In this document: positions 9,558-17,185 of the stretch, piece by piece
Position numbering within the stretch: position 1 is the first letter of the stretch
How the letters are laid out: every line of letters begins with the position of its first letter
From: Larix sibirica
Taxonomy: Eukaryota; Streptophyta; Pinopsida; Pinales; Pinaceae
Direction: 5' to 3'
NCBI GenBank assembly: GCA_004151065.3
Contig: NWUY0300019006.1
Coordinates: 7,355 to 24,539, forward strand
Length of the DNA stretch: 17,185 nt
Notes under the pieces: model-generated
Told to the model about the DNA's origin: nothing
Seen by the model: only the letters and a program-made list of their open reading frames with translations
The model's database searches: none
Program-made: the position numbers and the translations under genes

Positions 9558-10099
9558 GACCTCTAAATGTCTCTGCTCGGTAAAAGAAAAACTTATATCA
9601 AGTTGGCAGAATGTTCTTTATTGCTTTGGAAATGTCTTAAAAGGTCTTTTCGATTTAAGTGTCCAACCTCTGCTACCAAATCAACACTGTATCCAAATCA
9701 GGAGTAAGATGTGTGCAACTCATCCATGAAATAATCATAGGAAGTCAACTCATAAATAAGAATTAAGATTTAATTTTTTAACAAAATCACATGTTTTTTC
9801 CCATCTTTTCCATTTCCATCCAAACAAATAATTCAAATAAAGAGTATATTCACACAGTTTTATATTAATAGATTCATCTTGATTCTGGATTTATCATGCA
9901 TTGAAAGGTATCAAATCTATAAAGTTGTAATTTTTTTTTTATAATGCAAAAACTTGAAAAAAATTGTATTTAGATGGATTTGAGCTCTCTCTCGCCATGA
10001 TAAATCTAGATTTAAGACGGATTTATGGTGATTGGACTCATGCAATTGTTTATAATTTTAAAATTGAGTTTGATAATATGTGTTCATAATATACTTTTC

Positions 10100-10255
10100 T
10101 CGAATTGCCTCAAGTGTTAGCTCAATATGTGAGATCTCTAACCCCAAAGTTGGGGAGGTCATGGGTTCAATTCTCTTGGGGTTAGGTTCTATAATTGGAG
10201 CTGGGTTCGATACTCTTGGGGTTAGGTTCTATAGGGCTGATCCATGAATCACGAG
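10100..10255 (+). mobile_element. tRNA-derived SINE-like fragment with doubled B box, copy 2
   Basis: Same element as 4210-4365: A-box-like at about 10117, B-box-like at 10163 and 10203. Confidence 0.5.
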
Positions 10256-10897
10256 AAGTATTATGTTTATTGGCATCTTTTCTATATTAATATTCTTATT
10301 CTATTTACATTGATTTTATTTGCATTTTACTATTTCAAGTTTTTTGCATTTTATTCCATGTTATTTGATCTTAATATCTAATGTAATTTTCAGTCACCTT
10401 TAGCATATTTAGCATATTTGATGCAATCTGTTCAATTTGAAGTGTACTATCACTTAAATCAATGGATCACATCATTAAAATTAACGAATCAAATTATTTT
10501 TTGATGCATATTTGAAATCAATCACCAAAGTACATTGTTATTGATATCTTGGTATTTTATGTAAATGTGATATTGAATATTTTGTTTATGTTAAACATTG
10601 AAATATTTTTTGTTATTAATATTTTTGTTAATGTATCAACTCCATGTTTATTTTGTTCAATAAGCTATGAAAGAACTATATATTAAACATAAACAAAACA
10701 ACACTATACAAAGTCTTCCACTAAGGAAATGAGACCAGAATATAAAAAAAAGGTTTTCAGCACAAATAGTTTGGGTCAAGTTCATAGGAGTGCTAACTAC
10801 CCAAAAACTGTGGCTATCATTGCCATTACTAAGAATAGCAACAAAAGTTCTAACATATCTAACGACAAAAAACTAAACTATGTACATACCAAAGATC

Positions 10898-11630
10898 TTA
10901 AGCTTTTTGAGCTTCACAAGGATGAATTAACATTGCACCTATTGGAATGGAATCTATCTCGTGATTCTTAGAGGAATTTGCCATTGCAACATCAGAGCTT
11001 TGACTTGGGTCACGACTTTCGATGGTGAACACAATCCTCATGGTTGCCTTATGCATAATTTTGATCTTTGCATTTAAGGTTCTAATCTGAGCCTGCATTT
11101 CATTTGGTTGCAACATGATTTCATTGTGGGCATCCATCGAAGTTGGTGATTCCAAGGCCCATTGCCCTTGACGAGATTGAGCATTTCTAACCTTGCCTTT
11201 CCTTCCCTAAAGACCTCTCCTTCACCTATCATGAGAGCAATCACCCAAGTTGACGGGACTAATCGATGGGCTAAACTAAGCAGAAAAGAAAGTCCATGGA
11301 TCGAGATAACAAAGAAGTACCACCTACTACTTATGCTATATCAGAAAAATTCTAAAGACCATCTCAAACTGCCATGCCCACTCATGATGGTCACATACGC
11401 CATGCTTATATTTCCTCTATGATCACCATTTCTAGTAGAGTCATCTATTCCCTCTCCCACCCCACGTCTCCATGGCCCGTCTCCTCCATTAAAAGCGTTG
11501 TCAACACTTGCATGTAATGCCTCTATCCTGATGGCACCATCTATTGCCTGGTAACTCTTGTCAAGAAATGACTATGTTGGGTAATGGTTCTCCTTAGTTC
11601 TGGTTGAGCCTCTCTTTGCTTCTTTGCCAT
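10898..11630 (-). pseudogene. Frame-shifted minus-strand coding remnant, unidentified (copy 2)
   Basis: Identical to the remnant at 5008-5740: frames starting at 11630, 11571 and 11155. Confidence 0.35.
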
Positions 11631-11962
11631 TGAGTTGAGTAAAATATTAATGTTTTGTGTTCACTACATGTTAAGCACTAAAATAATTATGTATTCTACT
11701 CCTATCACACCACATTATGGTAGGCATTGAAATGTATTTTTTGCGGATGTTTTTTAAATTTCACCTATCAATTCCATATCGAGTAGAAAAAAAATTACAC
11801 ATTTTTCATTTTGAATTGGCAAAACAAATCCCTTTTAAATGAACCAATATAATTTAAGGAAGATGTATATTTCAAATTTACTAAAGTAATTTTTTAAAAA
11901 TGAAAAATAATAAAATTGGAAAACATAAACTATAATTTTTAATACACTATTCTTGTTGAATA

Positions 11963-12036
11963 TTAATTTTTTTATTTAATAATACAAATTTAAAGTTTAT
12001 ATTTAATACTAATCTTTATTAGTAAGAACATATCTT
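11963..12036. other. Unique spacer between the block and the LINE
   Basis: AT-rich sequence holding a perfect 7-bp inverted repeat (12007-12013 and 12018-12024, 4-bp loop). No gene is visible. Confidence 0.5.
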
Positions 12037-12048
12037 AAATATCCATTG
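12037..12048 (+). repeat. Candidate target-site duplication, 3' side of LINE
   Basis: aaatatccattg abuts the LINE's A tail (T run on this strand). It matches aaatatgcatgg at 17018-17029 at 10 of 12 positions. Two mismatches fit an old insertion, but a match this short and AT-rich could be chance. Confidence 0.35.
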
Positions 12049-12204
12049 TTTTTTTTTCCAAAGAAAAAAGCATATTGATTGATCATTAATGAGCATCAAA
12101 TACATTCCACAGGTGCTTATCGCACTATATAATACTGTTATAACGTCATTACATATTCAAAATTCAAAACAAGTCTCATGACTTCCAAAATTTGTAATAA
12201 GAAC
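12049..12204 (-). other. LINE 3' UTR and short A tail
   Basis: Sequence between the last ORF2 stop (12205-12207) and the nine-base T run at 12049-12057. On the minus strand it ends in a run of T, then ctttgg, then the A tail, the usual arrangement at the 3' end of plant LINEs. No AATAAA-type signal is obvious right at the tail. Confidence 0.7.
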
Positions 12205-12269
12205 CTAATTATAGTTGTTCAGATTTACCAAACTTATCTCCCGTATTTCATCTCTTTTAGACATAATTT

Positions 12270-12660
12270 TGCAGTTGTCTTCTTCTTCAAGTAAACCTTC
12301 TTTAGATAGGCCATCTGCCTCCTCATTTTGTTCTCGATATATATGGACAAACTCCACCTGTCTAAATTGTGCCACCAATGTATCCATACAGTTGCCCATA
12401 TTCTGTAGAATGTGATTGTTAAATATTATTACCTTGTTCATTCTTTTTATCCATAGTTCAGAGTCTCCGTAGATCCTTAAACTATTCATTGAAAGCTCTT
12501 TGGACTGCTGCAGTAGAAACCTCAAAGCTATCTCCTCAGCCCTGTTATTTGTTCCTTCCCCCCCATTCGCTTGAAATCAAATCTCCAACCCTTCATATTT
12601 CAAAAGACCCCCCAGCCCACATCTGTTTTCAACACATGCCCCATCAAAGAAACCTATTGT
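12270..12660 (-). other. RNase H domain of LINE ORF2
   Basis: GFFDGA supplies the first catalytic Asp, GTNNRAEE the Glu, YGDSELW the second Asp, and YREQNEEADGLSKEG the last acidic position. All four carboxylates are present, but a TGA at 12577-12579 falls between the first two motifs. The order and spacing match the RNase H found at the C-terminus of some plant L1 elements. Confidence 0.9.
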
Positions 12661-12939
12661 ATCACCCTCCTTATGTGTCAAATCGTTTAAAATTCTAATC
12701 TTCTTTTTCCCCACCGTTCCCAGGAAGAATTTATGGGTAGATAGGACCTGTGAGATGACCTGAAAACTTGGAATATTACGGTCTTCAAATATCGACAAAT
12801 TTCTAGCTCCCCATACATTCCATGCAACCAGAAGGAGTAAGCATCTCAACATTTTTAGTCCCGGATCGTCAAACCAAGCTTTCAGGAAAACATCATACGA
12901 CTCACCTTCCCCAACAAAATTCATACCAAGCTTATTACC

Positions 12940-13260
12940 CACTTCTTTCCAGGCCTGTTGTATAAAGGAGCATTTCAAGAAGAGGTGTTCAACATCTTCA
13001 TCCTCCTGCCTGCACAAACTACAGCGACCCGGACCAGCCATATTCCTTATTTTTAGCTTGTCCGAGGTTAATACCCTGCCTTTCAGGATCAACCATAACA
13101 AAATTTTGCATTTAAAAGGAGCCTGTGACTGCCATAATATGGTTCCCCACCAAGGAGCATCGTATTGCAGGTCTTTCCATAAAGAGTTGTAAACCTCCTT
13201 CACAGAATAATTGCCACTCGCCGCATTTCCCTTCCAATATAGCTTATCGGGTTCCTGACT
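12940..13260 (-). other. zf-RVT zinc region of LINE ORF2
   Basis: YWKGNAASGNYSVKEVY opens the domain, then W..QAPFK.K...W, GRVLTSDKL and the zinc-ligand pattern CSLCRQEDEDVEHLFLKC (C-x2-C, then H and C). This stretch is uninterrupted. It follows the reverse transcriptase in plant LINEs and precedes RNase H. Confidence 0.9.
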
Positions 13261-13839
13261 CATTCTGATAAAACCTCGTCTTAGTTCTAGCGTCCATGAG
13301 TCCCAAACATCAGTCCATCTCGAAGGTAAAACCAAGTCCACTGCCGATAACCAGTTATGATTCATGCCATTCCCAGCCTATGAGATATCAGCTAGCACCT
13401 TATATCCATCCTCTGCCAAATGGCTTAGCAAGTCCGGAGGGAGAACAGTGATATTATTAACTCCTAAATAGCAATCTATACCAATACGTGCTACCCGGCC
13501 ATCTCCCACAACCCACCTCAAACAATTCCCGATAATGGGATAGGCAGCCACAATTGCCTTCCAGAATAAAGACCCACCCCTGTTGCTCTTTCCAGGTTCC
13601 CGAATCCATTCAAGCACAGATAAGATCCCATAGTATTTATAATGAAGTAAAGATTGCCATTTACCTTGCTTGGATACGAATTGCCATACCGACTTTGATG
13701 CCAATGCTTGACCAAACAGAGATAATTCCTTGAAGCCCCATCCATCTGCCTCCTTTGGTTTAGAGATGGAGACCCATGAGGTCCAATGTAGACCCTTGTC
13801 ATTTTTTCCCATCCACAGAAACCTGAAAAAAATCTTTCG

Positions 13840-14400
13840 TAGGGAATGTAGTACCCCCTATGGAATTTTCGCATTGATAATCCAATAGACAGGAATGGCA
13901 TTTAAAATACTCGTAATTAACATTGCTTTACTTCCCTTAGATAAGAATCTGTTGCACCAAAAAAAAATGCGACTTTCCACCTTATCAATAAGCCATTTCC
14001 AACCCTTAATACCATTACAATTTGGTTTGAGGTGAAACCCCAAATATTTAAAACCCTCAGTTAACAGGTATGTCTCCATCGGCATAATATTCAAAAAAAG
14101 CAGAAGCTCGTCGTCTTCAAGATTAATATGGTAGTAGGCATATTTGTCCATATTCACTTGCATACCCGTGGCCACACTAAACAACCAGAATAAATCCTTT
14201 ATGACTCAAACCTTAGCAACAGTATTACCAAGAAACAACAAAGCATCATCAACGAAGAAAATATGAGTATGGCGAATGTCACCGTAATGCAAACCTATGA
14301 CCAGTCCACCATCTACTGCCTCAATGATAAGACGACTCAGTCCATCCATAACCAACAAGAACAAGTATGGAGAAAGCGGGCATCCCTACCTCAGTCCACG
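13840..14400 (-). other. Reverse transcriptase, C-terminal part only
   Basis: Begins at GLR, a stop, then GCPLSPYLFLLVMDGL (the family's GLRQGDPLSP segment), followed by FFVDDAL near 14245-14256, which keeps the catalytic Asp pair. Then comes ATGMQVNMDK, FKYLGFHL and the thumb-like segment FLSKGSKAMLITSILNAIP. Everything expected before GLR (the fingers and the first half of the palm, including the first catalytic Asp) is absent. Stops lie at 14386, 14206 and 13858. Confidence 0.9.
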
Positions 14401-14619
14401 AGCAGATCCTTTTCTTCCTCCTTAATTCTTTTATCCAGAGACTCTCTCATCTCCTTCGCCCAAACAATAGTAACCTCTTTCAGCAATTTTAATTTTTTCA
14501 CGAATTGTTCTTCGCAGGAGACGGGGGAAACAATATCATAATGTAGCCAATGAGAACGAACCATCTTCTGAAACTATGCATTATTAATCCAAGAAGGATT
14601 AAATTTGAAGGGTGTCCTC

Positions 14620-15331
14620 GGCTTATCCCACCAATCTCCATACTGCACATAACCGACAAATTGTCAGAGCATCCACAACAGACCCTCCAAGATTTTGTCT
14701 TGTCCACCCTGCAAATCATGTCCCCAACAAACAAAAACCAATCCAGCCTCTTCGCTATAGCTGCATACCCTGTCCTTCTGTTATACCATGTCGGTTTCAT
14801 AACCACTGGTTCCAGATCCATAATATCCCCCTCCTCTAGTTTCTTCCGAAAAAAACCCTACGCTGGATCCACTTGAGCCCCCTGTCCCCAAATCTCCCTA
14901 CCTTGTAATGTAAAATTAAGATCTCCTGCGATGATAAAAGGATAATCCATCAGGAGAGATTTAGCAAAGAACTCATTCCAGAATGGGATTTTCCGGTTAT
15001 AAGGGCCATACAAATTAAAAACATTGAAGTCCATTCCAATCTCTCGACTCCGAAAGGTGGTACCCAGACCCGACCGAAAACCAAAACTATTTAACATAGT
15101 TACTGAACTATTCCACCCCATTACCAATCCTCCAGACTGGCCCACAATATCCATCCCAACAAAATCCCAATCCTTAAGGAGTTTATGCAACCTGTCCACC
15201 ACCCCAATACCCCCACACATCGTTTCCTGTAACACTACAACATTAGGCCCATTCAACTCAATAACTCTACCTAGTGCCAACAATTCAGGGTTGCTGGCTA
15301 ACCCTCAGTAGTTAAAAGAGAGAATCTTCAT
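14620..15331 (-). other. APE-type endonuclease domain of LINE ORF2
   Basis: Landmarks in order: LQET with the metal-binding Glu early in the domain, SGGLVMGWN, FNLYGPYN, then FIIAGDLNF, the family's GD(L/F)N motif. After the stop at 14858 the frame continues with PTWYNRRTG and KRLDWFLF, then CSDNL, where the family usually has a SDH motif. Asn in place of the catalytic His is a likely inactivating change. In the family this domain nicks target DNA for target-primed reverse transcription. Confidence 0.85.
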
Positions 15332-15421
15332 AGAAGCACCTTCGGTGAAGGCGATTCTCTAAGTGCCCTATCATCAAGTAACATAGAAGAAGTAACCTCG
15401 AAGTCCAACCTTAGGCCCTTA

Positions 15422-17019
15422 CTAGCCATCCCCCATTCTCAAATTGCCAGTCCCTGTCCTAGGGCTTAACGAACTATACCCAGGTTTACACAAAGATCTA
15501 AGGGCATATGGATGGGTAGTGTCCCTAATAACCCTGTTATCCTCCAAACTCTCCAAAGAATCCTTCTGACCCTCCCGGTTACAAATAAAAGACTTACACC
15601 TTCTCAAGGATATGTCGGGACTAGCAAGAACCAGACTGGCCAAAGGACTTTCAAATTGTAACTTCCTCATCAGTGGACATTCAAGTAAAGAACTTAAGGG
15701 CTTAAGAATTTCACACTTACCCGATAATTGCTCCAGTACCGGAGAGACATTTTCCCTAAGCCGTTCCGCTGCAGTAGAACTCATCTCCTTTACATCAATA
15801 ATATTCTCAAGGATGTCCGTCCCCGAAGAAACAGGAGCATCAGCTTTTACTGACAAGTCCATAATGATTCCCTCCTCGGCTCGTTCCCCAATATCCAAAC
15901 GGTAATGCTCTACACAACCCTCAGTAGAAGCCTGTCTAAAAGACGGCCTATTATTCTAAAAAAAGCCTTTGTAAACAGAAACCCTAGGTTCATCCACTGG
16001 CTGTCCTTCTTCACAATCCCCATTCACTATCTTTTCCTTCATTCCATAATTCTTTACCCACGCTTTCTTGGAAAAAGGAAATGGACAATTCGAAATAACG
16101 TGGCCATATGCATGGCAACTCCCACACTGGAAGGGTAAGTTAATATAATCCAGAACCTGATAGTAACTGTAATGACCAGCATTAATCTCAATGACCTCCG
16201 GTAGCCAAGAGACAAGTCCACCGTCACCAGAACCCTAGCCACCGTCCTCCTCGCGAGCAGTTTGTAAGATTGATCTACCAACACCGTTTTCCCTATACAG
16301 TTACCCAGATCCGAAAGAAAAGCATCGTTCCAAATCTCTAAAGGTAAACCAGGAATCTTAACCCAAACCGGTGCATTATTATTGTGTTCTCATCGAGGGT
16401 CAAAACAGGGATTCCAGAGCTTCAAATTTAACACCGTTTTCCCGCATATCCAACTGCTTCTCAATATCCTAGTAGCATCAGATTCAATCCTGAATTTAAA
16501 CCCCAGCCACCCTTTAGTCACAATAAATAACTTCGGAACATATTGTAACAACGGTCCCCATTGATGCTTTAACCAATCCCTTAAGGGTTCCTCCATAATA
16601 CGAATCCCATAAAATCTTCCAACCAAGGTTTTACCAACTAGGTTCAGAATTCCCTCCACCCTGATGTCCTCCCCAACAGTAAGTTTAATCCCCTACCATT
16701 TCTTAATAACCTTCTTGTGCTTCTTCCCTCCATTCCCCAAAGGTAAAGAAACCGACATAGAGTTGTTCAATATCCCAGAGGGTTCCAATCTCCTGGTAGT
16801 GCATCCATCTAAACCCTTCGGTCCTAGGTTTACAGAACAAAACCCTTCTCCGTCATGCAAAAAGGATGGGGACAATGATCTAGCTCCTCCCAAGGTCATC
16901 AATGACTTTGACATCTTCCCCCCCAAGAAAGCCTGACGTGTTCCTTCTCCAAAGTAACGTACTCCTGCATTCATCATGAAATTTTGAGGTCCAAGTCCGG
17001 ATCCATTGTATGTGACCAA
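15422..17019 (-). pseudogene. LINE ORF1: DUF4283 and zinc knuckle
   Basis: The N-terminal part reads in one frame from 17019, interrupted by TAG at 16693-16695, into DUF4283 (about 16659-16220: NLVGKTLVGRFYG, then KLFIVTKGWLGFKF, WNPCFDP, a TGA at 16390-16392, APVWVKIPGLPLEIW). A frameshift around 16215-16245 leads to the frame carrying LPFQCGSC and the knuckle at 16085-16126, then TAG at 15956-15958 and a Ser/Glu-rich tail to the terminal TAG at 15422-15424. ORF1 proteins of this type bind the element RNA. The true start is unclear: the ATG at 17006 is in another frame and stops after ten codons, so a further frameshift or 5' loss is likely. ORF2 begins 90 bp downstream. Confidence 0.85.
16085..16126 (-). 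other. CCHC zinc knuckle of LINE ORF1
   Basis: CGSCHAYGHVISNC fits C-x2-C-x4-H-x4-C exactly, with all four ligands intact. It follows LPFQ, as in the zinc-knuckle proteins linked to DUF4283 in plants. Its role there is nucleic-acid binding. Confidence 0.9.
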
Positions 17020-17029
17020 ATATGCATGG
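17018..17029 (+). repeat. Candidate target-site duplication, 5' side of LINE
   Basis: aaatatgcatgg, 10 of 12 identical to 12037-12048. If correct it fixes the element's 5' end at 17017, just before the first ORF1-like codons. Confidence 0.35.
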
Positions 17030-17070
17030 TATTCGTACTATCATTTTACTGTCGCTTTATTGAATATTTC

Positions 17071-17131
17071 AAATCAGATTATGCTTATAAAGTTATACTA
17101 ACTTTATAAAAACAACACATAATTCTGATTT
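17071..17131. repeat. Nested inverted repeat in the right flank
   Basis: A perfect 11-bp palindromic pair (17085-17095 and 17099-17109, 3-bp loop) sits inside a longer imperfect pair, aaatcagattatg (17071-17083) and cataattctgattt (17118-17131). It could be the end of a miniature inverted-repeat element or simply a hairpin. The flank beyond 17185 is not visible. Confidence 0.7.
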
Positions 17132-17149
17132 CACTTAATATGAGTGAAA
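17129..17149. repeat. Small perfect hairpin
   Basis: tttcact and agtgaaa form 7-bp arms around a 7-bp loop, directly next to the nested inverted repeat. Confidence 0.6.
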
Positions 17150-17159
17150 ACAAGAAAAA

Positions 17160-17176
17160 TAGCTGCAAAGCAGCTA
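17160..17176. repeat. Small perfect hairpin
   Basis: tagctgc and gcagcta form 7-bp arms around aaa. It is GC-richer than its surroundings. It is not followed by a T run, so it does not look like a terminator. Confidence 0.6.
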
Positions 17177-17185
17177 GTCCTTGCT

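Larger units (their letters stand above)
6074..11962 (+). repeat. Large direct duplication, copy 2 (5,889 bp)
   Basis: This is the second copy of the block at 184-6072, with the same order and content of features at +5,890. Four mismatches lie at 6083, 6089, 6134 and 6139, and none was seen in the remaining ~5.8 kb. The copy continues without interruption into unique sequence at 11963 and then into the LINE. If the duplication is an assembly artefact, the true locus would be 1-6072 followed directly by 11963 onward, with a single GSTL 3' half. Confidence 0.95.
12205..15331 (-). pseudogene. LINE ORF2: endonuclease / partial reverse transcriptase / RNase H
   Basis: Starts with ATG at 15331 giving MKILSFNY, the usual opening of plant LINE ORF2. 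Endonuclease frame: 15331 to about 14610, stops at 15305-15307 and 14858-14860. A ~1-base shift near 14610 moves to a second frame (stop 14574-14576) that reads EN-to-RT linker to a TGA at 14391-14393. The rest is in a third frame from 14388 to 12205, with stops at 14386-14388, 14206-14208, 13858-13860, 13378-13380 and 12577-12579. It spans about 1,040 codons, clearly shorter than intact plant ORF2 proteins with RNase H (about 1,350), because the front of the reverse transcriptase is missing between about 14395 and 14405. The protein would nick target DNA, copy the element RNA and degrade it in the hybrid. Confidence 0.9.
12049..17017 (-). mobile_element. Degraded plant L1-type LINE with RNase H
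   Basis: A non-LTR retrotransposon in minus orientation, about 5 kb. In element order: ORF1 (DUF4283 then CCHC knuckle), ORF2 (APE endonuclease, partial reverse transcriptase, zf-RVT, RNase H), a ~150-bp 3' UTR and a 9-bp A tail (12049-12057 as T on +). The presence of RNase H places it with the plant L1 lineage that carries this extra domain. I count eleven premature stops, two frameshifts and one internal deletion, so it cannot mobilise itself. The 5' end is set only by the candidate target-site duplication; the first ORF1 codons are unclear, so 5' truncation is possible. Confidence 0.9.

Noticed and set aside
184-11962. LTRs of a retrotransposon flanking an internal region
   Set aside because: The two copies are directly adjacent with no internal region, primer-binding site or polypurine tract, and they contain host gene exons with introns.
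12215-12698. + strand frames opposite the LINE 3' half
   Set aside because: They are antisense shadows of the RNase H region, whose minus-strand motifs are unmistakable. The same goes for the + strand frames between 14263 and 16936.
13518-13901. 127-codon minus-strand frame overlapping the reverse transcriptase C-terminus
   Set aside because: It is another frame of the same strand. The frame with family motifs (HWTSWVSISKPK, GWGFKELSLF) is the one running through 13378-13812.
16054-16284. 76-codon minus-strand frame as a separate protein
   Set aside because: Its first part is the end of ORF1's DUF4283. After the frameshift it becomes the out-of-frame reading of the zinc-knuckle region.

Overview
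The window looks like nuclear DNA from a plant, probably a eudicot. It is AT-rich, its one recognisable host gene is split into short exons by GT-AG introns, that gene belongs to the plant lambda class of glutathione transferases (GSTL), and it holds a plant L1-type LINE with a DUF4283/zinc-knuckle ORF1 and an RNase H domain at the end of ORF2. The species cannot be named from this sequence.

Layout. Positions 1-183 are a short left flank. Positions 184-6072 and 6074-11962 are two copies of one 5,889-bp block at an offset of 5,890, separated by a single undetermined base (n, 6073). I found only four base differences, all in the first 66 bp of the second copy. Each block holds, in order: a long stretch without a gene containing a ~150-bp direct repeat; the last exons of a GSTL gene on the + strand; a ~123-bp tandem array just downstream; a tRNA-derived SINE-like fragment with a doubled B box; and a frame-shifted minus-strand coding remnant that I cannot identify. 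Because both copies stop exactly at the n, and the differences cluster at that edge, the simplest reading is two sequence contigs whose overlap was never merged. A real recent tandem duplication remains possible.

Positions 12049-17017 hold a degraded LINE on the minus strand, so its 5' end is at the right. ORF1 (DUF4283 domain, then a CCHC zinc knuckle) is followed about 90 bp later by ORF2 (APE-type endonuclease, the 3' part of the reverse transcriptase, the zf-RVT zinc region, RNase H), a short 3' UTR and a 9-bp A tail. Eleven premature stops, two frameshifts and an internal deletion of the front of the reverse transcriptase make it a dead copy. An imperfect 12-bp target-site duplication can be proposed.

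Positions 17030-17185 are a non-coding right flank with three consecutive perfect hairpins, possibly the edge of another element.

The GST fragment and the LINE do not form a functional unit: one is a host detoxification/redox gene piece, the other an insertion downstream. I saw no convincing new system. The most useful observations are the suspicious duplication junction, the missing N-terminal exons of the GST, and the LINE's internal deletion and its stop-codon spectrum.
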